From the NCBI RefSeq assembly GCF_026738875.1, contig NZ_JAPQFJ010000007.1, positions 62,001 to 126,000 on the forward strand: a stretch of 64,000 nt of DNA. The letters run 5' to 3'. This document shows, one piece after another, positions 1 through 8,969 of this stretch. Position 1 is the first letter of the stretch. Each line of letters starts with the position of its first letter. The DNA comes from Clostridium brassicae (GTDB taxonomy: Bacteria; Bacillota; Clostridia; Clostridiales; Clostridiaceae). Below the pieces are notes generated by a model. The model was given only the letters and a program-made list of their open reading frames with translations. It was not told where the DNA came from and did no database searches. Made by a program: the position numbers and the translations under genes.

Positions 1-254
1 TCAAAGTAATACAAAGGTATATTATCATACACGTAAAATTCTTCCAGAAAGCTATCTTTTACTTTCATATTTTCTATATTACAAAACCATGTAAATGCTT
101 TTTCATCTATATTTATATTTTTAACATATTCATATATATCTTTTTTTATATAGTCCTGCATTACCTCTTGATTTTTTGTATGATTCTGCTCAAACCTTTG
201 ATTCTTTTCAAATATTAAACTTTTTTCTTCCCTAGTGTATACAATCTTAACCAT
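1..254 (-). CDS. Hypothetical protein, N-terminal 84 residues (cut by window edge)
   Basis: An open frame starts at ATG 254 with an AGGAGA ribosome site six bases upstream and runs off the left edge without a stop. The visible part begins MVKIVYTREEK and is charged, with no signal peptide or membrane segment. It is rich in Lys, Glu, Asn and aromatic residues. I do not recognise the family. It is in the same direction as the flippase and legionaminic acid genes and lies just after them, so it may be a further glycan gene such as a transferase; that is inferred from position only. Confidence 0.6.
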   Translation of the reverse strand, partial: MVKIVYTREEKSLIFEKNQRFEQNHTKNQEVMQDYIKKDIYEYVKNINIDEKAFTWFCNIENMKVKDSFLEEFYVYDNIPLYYF

Positions 255-350
255 GTGTTTCTCCTATTTTATAAATTTAAATAATTTGTGTAAAAAGATC
301 ACACTTTTATTAATTTTTAAAATCTATAATCAATATATTTAAAGTGAAAT

Positions 351-1772
351 CTATGACTTAAATTTAATTTTTAGTTTTTTCTGTATAATATAAGCTAATA
401 CAAACATAACTAAAAGCACACATCCATATCTCATTAGCCAATTATCTTTAATTATATAAAATACATATCCTGATATAGATACAAAAATTGTAGAATAAAT
501 AAAATATTTTAATTCAAATATCTTATTTTCTGAAATCTTAGCAGCTATGACATAATGGAATATAAAAAGTGCTACATATGAGACTAATGTTGTCCATGCT
601 GCTGCTCCATATCCATATTTACGAATAAAAATAACATTTAAAAATATGTTTAAAAACCCTGCTCCAAAAGTTCCTATAGATATTAAATGTGTTTTCTTAG
701 CGTAAAATTCTAAATTTGATGGCAAACTGTATAAAAATACAAAGAAATACCCTGCCATAACAACCGGAACTAAATCAAGTCCCACCCAGAAATCTTTTGA
801 TCCCATTAATTTACCTACTTCTGGAGAAACAAATATCAAGACAAAGGTTATCAAAGAAAATATTCCTATGTAATACTTGCATTTTTCTCTTATATCTTCA
901 TATTTATTTTGTTTCATACTTTCAAAAAAATAAGGAACCCAAGCTTTATTTAAGGCAGTCCACACTACACTTAAAATCATACCTATACTGTATGCAAAAC
1001 TGTATATTCCAGTAGCACTACTTCCAACCATTTTCTGTATCATTATTCTATCAAATTGCGATAAAATAATTCCTGATAAACTATGTGGAATTAATGGAAG
1101 TGATATTGCTAAAGCATATTTCCAATATTCTTTTTTTACAGAAAATTTTCCTTTTCTTATTATTGAAAAATATAAAACTATACCGTATATTAATGTAATT
1201 AAGGCGCCTGCAATTATCCTTCCCATATGTCTATTTACAGTCATATAAGATATAAATACAATAGATAAAATTACATTTAACAAGGTACTAGTAATAGATA
1301 CAAATAAGTATTTTTTATATTTATATTCTATTGTAAATTTAGTGTTACAAAAATCAATTATAAAAGCACAAAAGCTTTGAAGAATCAAAAGCTTAACTAA
1401 TGTTGGAGTTAACTCTATAATATTTGAAATAAAATTTTGAAATATTAGTGTTAGTGCAATAAACACCCCAAAACATAAAGTTGAAAGAAGCATTATAGAC
1501 GATAAAAAATCATCATATTTTTCTTCAAAATCGTACTTCCCTCTTGATACACTTGCTACAAGTCCTAAACTTACAATTGACGTAAATACAGCAAGCCAAG
1601 TGGTATATGTATTAATTATACCAAATTCTTCTGTAGTAAGTTTAAGTACTTTGAGGAAAATAGGCACAGTAAAAAATGAAACTCCCTGAAGGAATAAATT
1701 TCCTATGGTATACCATATACCACCCTTTATTAGTTTACTTTTACTAAGCTTTTGTGTAATTGCTTTTATCAT
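351..1772 (-). CDS. Wzx-type polysaccharide flippase
   Basis: This 473-residue protein is hydrophobic over nearly its whole length, with about 12-14 predicted membrane helices. Its N-terminus (SKLIKGGIWYTIGNLFLQG) is typical of the polysaccharide-biosynthesis/MATE-like exporter superfamily that flips lipid-linked oligosaccharides across the membrane. It follows legC by 78 bases on the same strand and is the last complete gene of the glycan locus. ATG 1772 has an AGAGG ribosome site seven bases upstream. The likely substrate is an undecaprenyl-linked repeat unit containing the sugars made by the genes upstream; that is inferred from context. Its presence favours a surface polysaccharide or glycoconjugate over cytoplasmic flagellin glycosylation alone. 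Confidence 0.85.
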   Translation of the reverse strand: MIKAITQKLSKSKLIKGGIWYTIGNLFLQGVSFFTVPIFLKVLKLTTEEFGIINTYTTWLAVFTSIVSLGLVASVSRGKYDFEEKYDDFLSSIMLLSTLCFGVFIALTLIFQNFISNIIELTPTLVKLLILQSFCAFIIDFCNTKFTIEYKYKKYLFVSITSTLLNVILSIVFISYMTVNRHMGRIIAGALITLIYGIVLYFSIIRKGKFSVKKEYWKYALAISLPLIPHSLSGIILSQFDRIMIQKMVGSSATGIYSFAYSIGMILSVVWTALNKAWVPYFFESMKQNKYEDIREKCKYYIGIFSLITFVLIFVSPEVGKLMGSKDFWVGLDLVPVVMAGYFFVFLYSLPSNLEFYAKKTHLISIGTFGAGFLNIFLNVIFIRKYGYGAAAWTTLVSYVALFIFHYVIAAKISENKIFELKYFIYSTIFVSISGYVFYIIKDNWLMRYGCVLLVMFVLAYIIQKKLKIKFKS

Positions 1773-1850
1773 AAAAAAACCTCTACATTCTATTTACTAT
1801 ATTTCTTTATATTCAAATAAAAAAGATTTATAATATACAAAAACAACACT

Positions 1851-2954
1851 CTATTTGCTGTATTTTCTTATAACTTTACATACCTCTTCTATTTGTTCTT
1901 TTGTTAAAGAAACTGAACTAGGAAGATTTATTCCTTTATTGCATAGTTCTTTTGTTATGCTCATATCTCCATGTTTACAATCTTTATATGGAGGCATTTC
2001 ATGTACTGCCATAAAGAATGGTCTTGATTCTATTCCTTCTTCTTTCAATTTTGCTATAAGTTCATCTCTTGTAATTCCATATTCATCTTCTACCATAACA
2101 GAATAAAGCCAATAGCAATTTTCTGCCCATTCTTTTTCTACTGGAAGAGTTATTCCTTTAACATCTTTTAATAACTCATTGTAGTATTTTGCATTTTCTA
2201 TTTTTACTTTTAAATACTCTTCTACATTTTCAAGTTGAGCTACTCCAAAAGCTGCTAAAAGATTTGGCATTCTAAAGTTATATCCTACTTCTGGATGGTA
2301 GAAAGCCTTATTTTCTGTAACTACTTTTGTTTGTGTTGATAAGAATTTTGCTCTTTCTCCATATTCAGTATTTTGAGTTACAAGCATTCCACCTGCACCA
2401 GTAGTTATAAGTTTATTTCCATTAAAGCTGAAAGCTCCTATATGTCCTATAGTTCCAAGCATATTTCCTTTATATGTAGAGCCTAATGCTTCTGTTGCAT
2501 CCTCTATTACATATAAATTATATTTATTTGCAATTTCCATTAGCTTATCCATATCTACAGGATGTCCATAAATATGTACAGGCATTATTGCTTTTGTCTT
2601 AGGAGTAATAAGTTCTTCAATTTTCTCTGCATCCATAACAAAAGTATCTCTACAAGAATCACAGAAAACTGGAACTGCACCTACATACTTTATAGTATTT
2701 ACCGGAGATATAAAAGTCATAGAAGGTAATATAACCTCATCCCCTTCTCCAATTCCTAAAGTTATAAGTGCAAGTTGAAGTGCAGCTGTACCGTTCATTG
2801 TAACAACAGCTTTTTCTGCTTTTACATACTCTGCAAATTTTTCTTCAAATAAATTAACATAACTTCCTACAGAAGAAACCCAATTTGTATCTATACATTC
2901 TTTTACATACTTCCATTCATTACCTTTAACTTCTGGTATACATAAAGGTATCAT
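1851..2954 (-). CDS. legC: Legionaminic acid pathway aminotransferase LegC (DegT/DnrJ/EryC1 family)
   Basis: PLP-dependent sugar aminotransferase, 367 residues, predicted to convert the 4-keto-6-deoxy-N-acetylhexosamine made by LegB to the 4-amino sugar. The N-terminus (MIPLCIPEVKGNEWKYVKEC) is characteristic of LegC proteins. The PLP-binding lysine lies in FSFNGNKLITTGAGG (about K181), and the ring-nitrogen aspartate is in VIEDATEALG (about D152). The frame could begin at GTG 2963, but that codon overlaps the GGAG ribosome site. ATG 2954, eight bases from AAAGGAG, is the better start. legB lies upstream across a 167-base gap that holds a heptamer array. It could also serve the WbpA/B/D-like branch, which has no aminotransferase of its own here. 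Confidence 0.88.
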   Translation of the reverse strand: MIPLCIPEVKGNEWKYVKECIDTNWVSSVGSYVNLFEEKFAEYVKAEKAVVTMNGTAALQLALITLGIGEGDEVILPSMTFISPVNTIKYVGAVPVFCDSCRDTFVMDAEKIEELITPKTKAIMPVHIYGHPVDMDKLMEIANKYNLYVIEDATEALGSTYKGNMLGTIGHIGAFSFNGNKLITTGAGGMLVTQNTEYGERAKFLSTQTKVVTENKAFYHPEVGYNFRMPNLLAAFGVAQLENVEEYLKVKIENAKYYNELLKDVKGITLPVEKEWAENCYWLYSVMVEDEYGITRDELIAKLKEEGIESRPFFMAVHEMPPYKDCKHGDMSITKELCNKGINLPSSVSLTKEQIEEVCKVIRKYSK

Positions 2955-3044
2955 TTTATTCACTCCTTTTAATTGTCAATAACCAATTTCTAACTTCCAG
3001 TAACCAGCTTACGTAATTTTCTACTAGTCATCTGATTCTAGTAC

Positions 3045-3121
3045 CTGGTTACTGGTTACTGGTTACTGGTTACTGGTTACTGGTTACTGGTTACTGGTTA
3101 CTGGTTACTGGTTACTGGTTA
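3045..3121. repeat. Heptamer tandem repeat, 11 copies of CTGGTTA
   Basis: Eleven perfect, contiguous CTGGTTA units occupy this stretch, equivalent to TAACCAG on the minus strand. The array starts directly after the TAG stop of legB (3122-3124) and ends 91 bases before the legC ATG. More degenerate related motifs lie at 2976-3044. Because 7 is not a multiple of 3, TAA appears in every reading frame once per 21 bases, so no frame can be read through it. Such perfect short repeats usually vary in copy number by slippage. Confidence 0.97.
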
Positions 3122-4117
3122 CTAAACATTATAAATGTCTGTTTTAAAATATTGTAAATTATTTTTTACCCATTCTATTGTTTCTTTTAGACCCTCATCA
3201 AGTGTATATTTTGGAGCCCAATCAGTCAATTCTTTAATTTTTGTATTATCCGCCCATAATCTGTTTACTTCGCTTTTTTCTGGTCTTATTCTCTCATCAT
3301 CACAAATTATCTTTACATCTCTTCCTGTTAATTCGATTATCTTTTTAACTAGATCTCCAATGCTTATTTCATAATTTGAACCAGCATTTATAACTTCTCC
3401 TATAGTTTTATCACTTTCAGCAGCTTTTATAAAAGCTTCTGCAGTATCTTTTACATAGTTAAAGTCTCTTGTTGGAGTTAAACTTCCTAATTGAATTTCT
3501 TTTTTACCTGCAAGTATTTGTGAAATTATTGTTGGTATAACAGCTCTTGCTGATTGTCTTGGTCCATATGTATTAAATGGTCTTAGAGTTGTTATAGGCA
3601 AATTAAATGATCTATAAAAACTTTCTGCCATCTTATCTGCACCTATTTTTGAAGCAGAATATGGAGATTGCCCTTGCATAGGGTGTTTTTCGTCTATAGG
3701 TACATAAAGTGCTGTTCCATAAGTTTCACTTGTTGAAGTATGAACTATCTTTTCTATGTTCTCTTCTTCTCTACATGCCTCTAAAACATTTGTTGTTCCC
3801 TCTACATTTGTTCTAACATATGCCATTGGTGATAAATAAGAATATGGTATAGCAATAAGAGCAGCAAGGTGAAGTATAACTTGTTGTCCTTTTACCATTC
3901 TTTTTACATTGTCGTATTCTCTTACATCCCCAGTTATAACATTTAAGCTATCTTTAACACTTTTATCAAAACTGTCAATCCATCCCCAGTTATTAAAAGA
4001 ATTGTATTGTACTAAAGCTGTAACATCAGCTCCAAGTTCAACTAACCTTTCAGTTAAGTGACTTCCTATAAATCCTTCTGCTCCTGTTACTAAAACCTTC
4101 TTTCCTGTCCAATTCAT
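3122..4117 (-). CDS. legB: NDP-N-acetylglucosamine 4,6-dehydratase LegB (extended SDR)
   Basis: Extended short-chain dehydrogenase of 331 residues, predicted to make the 4-keto-6-deoxy sugar that opens the legionaminic acid route. The NAD-binding glycine motif is VTGAEGFIGSHL (residues 10-21), and the catalytic Tyr/Lys pair is YSASK (Y153, K157). The HTSTSETYG segment (126-134) takes the place of the usual TDE active-site strand of dehydratases. A neighbouring ptmE-like gene suggests that the substrate is GDP-linked, as in Campylobacter jejuni, rather than UDP-linked; this is inferred. The start at ATG 4117 is supported by AAAGGAG. The stop codon abuts the heptamer array. Confidence 0.88.
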   Translation of the reverse strand: MNWTGKKVLVTGAEGFIGSHLTERLVELGADVTALVQYNSFNNWGWIDSFDKSVKDSLNVITGDVREYDNVKRMVKGQQVILHLAALIAIPYSYLSPMAYVRTNVEGTTNVLEACREEENIEKIVHTSTSETYGTALYVPIDEKHPMQGQSPYSASKIGADKMAESFYRSFNLPITTLRPFNTYGPRQSARAVIPTIISQILAGKKEIQLGSLTPTRDFNYVKDTAEAFIKAAESDKTIGEVINAGSNYEISIGDLVKKIIELTGRDVKIICDDERIRPEKSEVNRLWADNTKIKELTDWAPKYTLDEGLKETIEWVKNNLQYFKTDIYNV

Positions 4118-4221
4118 AAATTTACTCCTTTCAAATTCACGTTATATATTGATTCATTTTTCTGATATCTATTTGCCATATCTAAAAAGCTCTGTTATAT
4201 TCTTTTAGTAATTTTTTTATT

Positions 4222-5271
4222 CTAGAAGAACTTTTTAACATCTTCATTAGCCTTCTTAAAATCTTCCATCTGTCCTATATCTGACCAATATTCTGTTATT
4301 TGATATACCCCAGATCTTCCATCATTGTTTATAACATCTTCTATCAAATCTGTCATATTATATTCTTCATCTTCTGGAATGTACTTGATTACATTTTCAC
4401 TTAAAGCATACACTCCACTATTAATATAAAAAGTATATACTGGCTTTTCTTCTAATGATTTTATTAAAATATCATCTGTAACCATTACTCCATAAGGAAC
4501 CTTCATTTCATAGTTTCTAGCTCCTACAGTTACATCAAATTTATTATTCATGTGATGGCTTAAAAAAGCATCAAAGTCTATTCCAGTTAATATGTCCCCA
4601 TTTATAACTATAAATGGTTTTTTAAATTTATCTTCTGCTAGCTTTATAGAACCAGCTGTTCCAAGTTTCTTAGTTTCTCTTACATACTCTATATTTACAT
4701 CAAATTCTTTGCCATCTTTAAAATAATCTTCTATAATTTCTCCTTTATAATTTAAAGAAATTATAAAGTTTTTAAAGCCGAATTCTTTAAATTGTTCAAT
4801 AATACGCTCTAAAATGGGCTTATCTCCCACTTTAAGCATAGGCTTTGGAATATTCTCTGTAAGAGGTCTTAGTCTTGTTCCAAGTCCACCTGCAAGTATA
4901 AATACATAATTATCTTTTTTATCATAAGAAATTATATCATCAAGAAAATATAAATCTTCAAGTATTCCTTTTTCATCTAGTAAAGGCACTTGACGTATCT
5001 TGTATTTAAGCATAAATTCTTTAACTTTTTTCTTACTTACAAATTTGTCCACATACTTAAATTCTTTATTATAAATACCTTCAATGTTTTCTTGTATTGT
5101 ATAACCTTTAAGTATAGCCCTTCTTATAATTCCATCAGTTATAATTCCTTTAACATGTTTATTATCATCCACAACTAAAGCGGCACCAATCAAGTTTTTA
5201 TCTATACACTCCATAGCGTCCTTTATAGTTGAATCTATATTTATACAGTATGTTTCATTCGAAAATCTCAC
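4222..5271 (-). CDS. ptmE: CBS-domain sugar-1-phosphate nucleotidyltransferase (PtmE-like)
   Basis: A protein of about 349 residues with two parts. Residues 1-115 form a pair of CBS domains (AALVVDDNKHVKGIITDG and IRQVPLLDEKGILEDLYF). Residues 122-349 form a nucleotidyltransferase with the signature GGLGTRLRPLTENIPKPML near residue 130. This architecture matches Campylobacter PtmE, which makes GDP-glucosamine for legionaminic acid. Guanylyl specificity here is inferred from the family and the leg context. The frame extends to TTG 5274, but GTG 5271 is better spaced from the AGGTGA ribosome site that sits in the end of legH. The CBS pair may sense a nucleotide. Confidence 0.82.
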   Translation of the reverse strand: MRFSNETYCINIDSTIKDAMECIDKNLIGAALVVDDNKHVKGIITDGIIRRAILKGYTIQENIEGIYNKEFKYVDKFVSKKKVKEFMLKYKIRQVPLLDEKGILEDLYFLDDIISYDKKDNYVFILAGGLGTRLRPLTENIPKPMLKVGDKPILERIIEQFKEFGFKNFIISLNYKGEIIEDYFKDGKEFDVNIEYVRETKKLGTAGSIKLAEDKFKKPFIVINGDILTGIDFDAFLSHHMNNKFDVTVGARNYEMKVPYGVMVTDDILIKSLEEKPVYTFYINSGVYALSENVIKYIPEDEEYNMTDLIEDVINNDGRSGVYQITEYWSDIGQMEDFKKANEDVKKFF

Positions 5272-5275
5272 CAAA

Positions 5276-5914
5276 TCACCTACACTTTATGATTTTTGCA
5301 GGAACTCCCACAGCAGTAACATTGTCTTGTATGTCTTTTAGCACTACTGTTCCTGATCCAATTACTACATTACTTCCAATGTTTAAACCTTGAATTACAG
5401 AAGCTCTAGAACCTATATGAGAATTGATCCCTACTTTAACTCCTCCTGCCAAACATGCTCCTGGCGATATATGTGTATTTCTTCCTATAATACAATCATG
5501 TTCTACTACAGAAGAAGTATTTATTATACAATTTTCTCCTATTTCTGTTCCTGGGTTTACAACAGCACCAGCCATAACACAAGTACCTTCTCTTAGCTTA
5601 GCATAAGGGGAAACTACGGCTTTATTATGAATCAATACAGGCACTTCATAGCCTATTCTTTTTAAATTATAATAAATTTTATCTCTTAATCCCATATTGC
5701 CTATAGATCCAAAAGAGATAAATGCATTCTTAACTCCACCCTTATAAACTTGAGAAAGTACATCGTCATCTCCTATTATAGGTACATCTAATAATTTATC
5801 TCCTATTCCCTTGCTGTCTGTAATACCTACTATCTCATACTTTCTCATACTTTTTATTATATCAATTATAACCTTACAGTGACCGCCTCCACCTACAAGT
5901 ACTATCTTTTCCAT
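5276..5914 (-). CDS. legH: Sugar O/N-acyltransferase LegH (PglD-like)
   Basis: A 212-residue protein with an N-terminal Rossmann-like PglD domain (KIVLVGGGGHCKVIIDI) and a C-terminal left-handed beta-helix of hexapeptide repeats. The catalytic histidine is expected in SSVVEHDCIIG (H139), as in PglD and NeuD relatives. It is predicted to acetylate the 4-amino group of the LegC product using acetyl-CoA. A NeuD-type O-acetyltransferase is the alternative, but the position within a full leg set and the PglD-type N-terminus favour LegH. It lies two bases or fewer from ptmE and 13 bases from legG. AAGGTG precedes the ATG. Confidence 0.85.
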   Translation of the reverse strand: MEKIVLVGGGGHCKVIIDIIKSMRKYEIVGITDSKGIGDKLLDVPIIGDDDVLSQVYKGGVKNAFISFGSIGNMGLRDKIYYNLKRIGYEVPVLIHNKAVVSPYAKLREGTCVMAGAVVNPGTEIGENCIINTSSVVEHDCIIGRNTHISPGACLAGGVKVGINSHIGSRASVIQGLNIGSNVVIGSGTVVLKDIQDNVTAVGVPAKIIKCR

Positions 5915-5927
5915 ACAATCACCTTCT

Positions 5928-7076
5928 CTAGTAAGTTATTCTTTTTTGAATAAGCTCTCTATTTATTTCAATTTCACCTAGATACTTACTTATTCTTTCT
6001 CCTGCATTTCCATCTCCATAAGGATTTACACAGGACTTTAATTCTTCTTTATATTTTTCATCATGTAAAGCTTTATTAATTCCTTCTAATATTTCTTCTT
6101 TCTCATAACCTACATCTATTACATTAACAGCTCTAAGTCTTCCTTCTTGTCTTGTTCCTATGTTTATTACAGGAAGTTTAAAACTAGGTGCTTCAATTAT
6201 TCCTGAAGATGAATTTCCTATCATTGCATCAGCAATATTTAAAAGACTTAAGTACTCAACTTGAGAAAGATTTTTAAACACTTTTAAGAAATCATATTTT
6301 GCTCTATATTCTTCTATAACTTTTATTATTTCTCTACCACCATTATCGCTATTTGGATATGAAATAATAGTTTGAATTCCTAATTCTACAACAGCATCTA
6401 AGGTCTGTCTTATTTGCCATTCTACCATATCTCTTTCTGTAGTTATAGGATGTTGAGTCATCACAAAAATTTTCTCATCTTTCAAATCAAACCTTTTTAG
6501 CATTTCATCTCTAGAAAGACATTCTGTATTTTTTATGTAATCAAGACCTGGAGCTCCTGTTACAAATATATTTTCTTCTTTTTCTCCCATTCTCAATATT
6601 CTTTCCTTACTATCTTCTGTAGCAGGGAAATGTATATGTGAAAGTTTTGTTACTGCATGTCTTATTGATTCATCTACCGTTCCAGTAACCTCTCCTCCAT
6701 GAATATGAGCAACAGGAATATTCATATGAGTAGCAGCAAGTGCTGCTGCCATCATTTCCCCTCTATCTCCAAGTACCACTAAAACATCGGGGTTTAGTCT
6801 TTCTAAAGTTTGGGTTATATTCATTAATGTTAGTCCTATAGATTTTGCCATAGCACTACCTGTATCTGAAGCTAGTATAGTTTCTATTCTATCAGCTATA
6901 GGAAATCCATCTTTCTCTATTTCATCTACAGTCATTCCAAACTCTGGGCAAAGATGCATGCCACATACAATAAGTTGAAGCTCTAGCTTTAGATTTTTTT
7001 CTATTGCTTTTAATACTGAATAGTATATTCCATAATCCGCTCTTGTTCCAGTTACAACTGCTATCTTTCTTTTCAT
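5928..7076 (-). CDS. legG: NDP-N,N'-diacetylbacillosamine 2-epimerase (hydrolysing) LegG
   Basis: NeuC/LegG-family enzyme of 382 residues with a GT-B-like fold. It is predicted to remove the nucleotide and invert C2, giving the 2,4-diacetamido-2,4,6-trideoxymannose that feeds LegI. The family motifs are complete: VVTGTRADYGIYYSVLKAI at the N-terminus (7-25), GDRGEM (103-108), HIHGGE (124-129) and DESIRHAVTKLSH (135-147). NSSSGIIEAP near the C-terminus matches the nucleotide-binding region. It could be a UDP-GlcNAc 2-epimerase NeuC of sialic acid synthesis, but LegB, LegC and LegH make no sense with sialic acid. Confidence 0.9.
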   Translation of the reverse strand: MKRKIAVVTGTRADYGIYYSVLKAIEKNLKLELQLIVCGMHLCPEFGMTVDEIEKDGFPIADRIETILASDTGSAMAKSIGLTLMNITQTLERLNPDVLVVLGDRGEMMAAALAATHMNIPVAHIHGGEVTGTVDESIRHAVTKLSHIHFPATEDSKERILRMGEKEENIFVTGAPGLDYIKNTECLSRDEMLKRFDLKDEKIFVMTQHPITTERDMVEWQIRQTLDAVVELGIQTIISYPNSDNGGREIIKVIEEYRAKYDFLKVFKNLSQVEYLSLLNIADAMIGNSSSGIIEAPSFKLPVINIGTRQEGRLRAVNVIDVGYEKEEILEGINKALHDEKYKEELKSCVNPYGDGNAGERISKYLGEIEINRELIQKRITY

Positions 7077-7101
7077 CTTCTCAAAACCTTTCTATGAATT
7101 T

Positions 7102-8148
7102 TTAGTCTTCAATAGAGCTAAAGGTTATCTGTTCGTCTTTTTCTATATCTTTCATTAATTTTTTACCAATTAATTCTTTGTAGTACTTTGGACTCAATCC
7201 ATTTCCTGGTCTTTTATAATCAAGATCTTTTAATTCAATCATTTCACCTTTTTTTATGTTTCTTGATGCTACAATACTTTTTCTTGCCACCTGCATAGTG
7301 TTTATTTCGCTTCCACTAAACATTTTTATACCATTTCCTAAAGAAATTTCAGTTTCTCTTATTCCTTTAACCATTTCTTTAAGTTCAACTGGTTCTAAAG
7401 AGGCCTTGTGATCAGGTCCTTCCATATTTTTATCTAAAGTAAAATGTTTTTCAATTATATCTGCCCCCAAAGCTGCACTAGCTATAGGTATAGTTATTCC
7501 TTTAGTATGATCTGAATATCCACCTACAATATTAAAAGAGTTTTTAATTGTGTTCATAGCTCTTAAATTTACAGTTTCTAATGCTGCTGGATAATTTGAC
7601 GTGCAATGAAGTACAGCTATATCTTCTACTCCTTTATTTTTAAGGCAAATAATAGCATCTTCTATTTCTCCAAGAACAGCCATTCCAGAAGAAAGTATAA
7701 TAGGCTTTTTAAACTCTGCTACATGTTCTAATAATGGAATGTTCGTTAGATCTCCAGAACTTATTTTGAAAGCTTTCATACCAATTGAATTTAAAAAATT
7801 TGCACTTTCCACATCAAAAGGTGTTGACATAAAAATTATCTCTTTTTCATCACAATATTTTTTTAATTCAACAAAGTCCTCATAAGTTAATTCCAGTTTC
7901 TTTAACATATTAAACTGACTATCCTCTTCACCTATATTATCCTTTTGATATTTTGCCATTTGAGCATATCCAGTAACTAACTTTTCACTTTTGAAAGTTT
8001 GAAACTTTACTGCATCAACCCCTGCATCTTTAGCAGTATCTACCAGTTTTTTAGCAAGATTTATATCTCCATTATGGTTGACGCCAGCTTCTGCTATTAT
8101 AAAGCAAGAAGACTTGTCTCCCACAATTTTATTCCCTATTTTAAACAT
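7102..8148 (-). CDS. legI: N,N'-diacetyllegionaminate synthase LegI (NeuB family)
   Basis: A 348-residue PEP-dependent nonulosonic acid synthase. The TIM-barrel NeuB domain carries IIAEAGVNHNGD (17-28) and AVKFQTFKSEKLV near residue 46. The C-terminal SAF/antifreeze-like domain is visible in ARKSIVASRNIKKGEMI and YKRPGNGLSP. It condenses the 6-deoxymannosamine derivative with phosphoenolpyruvate to give di-N-acetyllegionaminic acid. The start codon overlaps the end of legF by 13 bases, which implies translational coupling, and its AAGGAG ribosome site lies inside legF. Sialic or pseudaminic acid synthase is less likely given the neighbours. Confidence 0.92.
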   Translation of the reverse strand: MFKIGNKIVGDKSSCFIIAEAGVNHNGDINLAKKLVDTAKDAGVDAVKFQTFKSEKLVTGYAQMAKYQKDNIGEEDSQFNMLKKLELTYEDFVELKKYCDEKEIIFMSTPFDVESANFLNSIGMKAFKISSGDLTNIPLLEHVAEFKKPIILSSGMAVLGEIEDAIICLKNKGVEDIAVLHCTSNYPAALETVNLRAMNTIKNSFNIVGGYSDHTKGITIPIASAALGADIIEKHFTLDKNMEGPDHKASLEPVELKEMVKGIRETEISLGNGIKMFSGSEINTMQVARKSIVASRNIKKGEMIELKDLDYKRPGNGLSPKYYKELIGKKLMKDIEKDEQITFSSIED

Positions 8149-8846
8149 TGGCCATTCTCCTTTAAAATAAGCGCTACTAACTTTGCATCAATTATATTGT
8201 CAATATCCACAGACTTCTTTCTATCCATAATGTAAGGTATAGTTTTTTCATTAACAAAACATTTATCATTTAAAATCATACTTACTTTATTTAAATATAA
8301 TGCCCCATTAAAAATATAAACCTTAGGAAGCTCTTGTCTTCTTAGATTATCTCCCTTGAATTCCATTATAGGTTTCAATTTGTTATTTTCTATTGTTCTC
8401 ATAATAACAGGGTTTTCATCTACCTCACACAAGCTAACTAAGGATTCTTCTCCATTACTCATTAGAGTTTCTATAGCATTATCTACATCCTCATAAGTTC
8501 TTAAAGGAGAAGTTGGCTGAAGAAGAAGCACATAATCAAATTCCTTTTCTTCATCCTTTAAAAAATCAATTGCATGTATAACTACATCTATGGACTTGGC
8601 AACATCATTAGATATACTCTCTGGTCTTAAAAAAGGAACTTCTGCTCCATGCTTCAATCCTACTTCTTTAATTTCAATATCATCTGTTGAAACTAAAGTA
8701 TAATCGATATATTTAGACTTTTTAGCTGCTTCTATAGAATAAGCTATCAAAGGTTTACCGCATATATCCATTATGTTTTTATGAGGTATTCCTTTTGATC
8801 CACCTCTAGCTGGAATTATAGCTAAAATTTTTTTATCATTATACAT
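8136..8846 (-). CDS. legF: CMP-legionaminic acid synthetase LegF (NeuA family)
   Basis: A 236-residue cytidylyltransferase that activates legionaminic acid with CTP. The N-terminal P-loop-like motif IPARGGSKGIPHKNI (11-25) and LLLQPTSPLRTYEDVD are family hallmarks. It is the first gene of the legionaminic acid set in transcription order and overlaps legI by 13 bases. ATG 8846 has AGGAGAG upstream. The order legF-legI-legG-legH-ptmE-legB-legC gives a complete path from an NDP-sugar to a CMP-activated nonulosonic acid. Confidence 0.9.
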   Translation of the reverse strand: MYNDKKILAIIPARGGSKGIPHKNIMDICGKPLIAYSIEAAKKSKYIDYTLVSTDDIEIKEVGLKHGAEVPFLRPESISNDVAKSIDVVIHAIDFLKDEEKEFDYVLLLQPTSPLRTYEDVDNAIETLMSNGEESLVSLCEVDENPVIMRTIENNKLKPIMEFKGDNLRRQELPKVYIFNGALYLNKVSMILNDKCFVNEKTIPYIMDRKKSVDIDNIIDAKLVALILKENGQCLK

Positions 8847-8875
8847 AAGTTTTCTCTCCTACTTTTTCTAGATAC

Positions 8876-8960
8876 TAGGTACTAGCGATTCTCGTTTAAA
8901 AGTTCTGTCCAAACAAAGCATCTTATCCTAATACCTAATACCTTTACCCTAACACTTAAC
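8876..8960. repeat. Degenerate CTAGTAC/CTAATACC heptamer-like intergenic sequence
   Basis: The 123-base gap between legF and the acetyltransferase gene contains CTAGATACTAGGTACTAG followed by CCTAATACCTAATACC. These short imperfect units resemble those at 2976-3121, 36659-36705, 37213-37310, 40201-40405 and 48575-48745. They look like decayed short tandem repeats and have no visible coding content. Confidence 0.5.
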
Positions 8961-8969
8961 TATTGTATA

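Noticed and set aside
1851-8846. Pseudaminic or sialic acid pathway
   Set aside because: PseB/PseC-type genes and a separate PseG are absent, and LegB, LegC, LegH, LegG plus the CBS-nucleotidyltransferase form the legionaminic set. Sialic acid synthesis would not need LegB, LegC or LegH.
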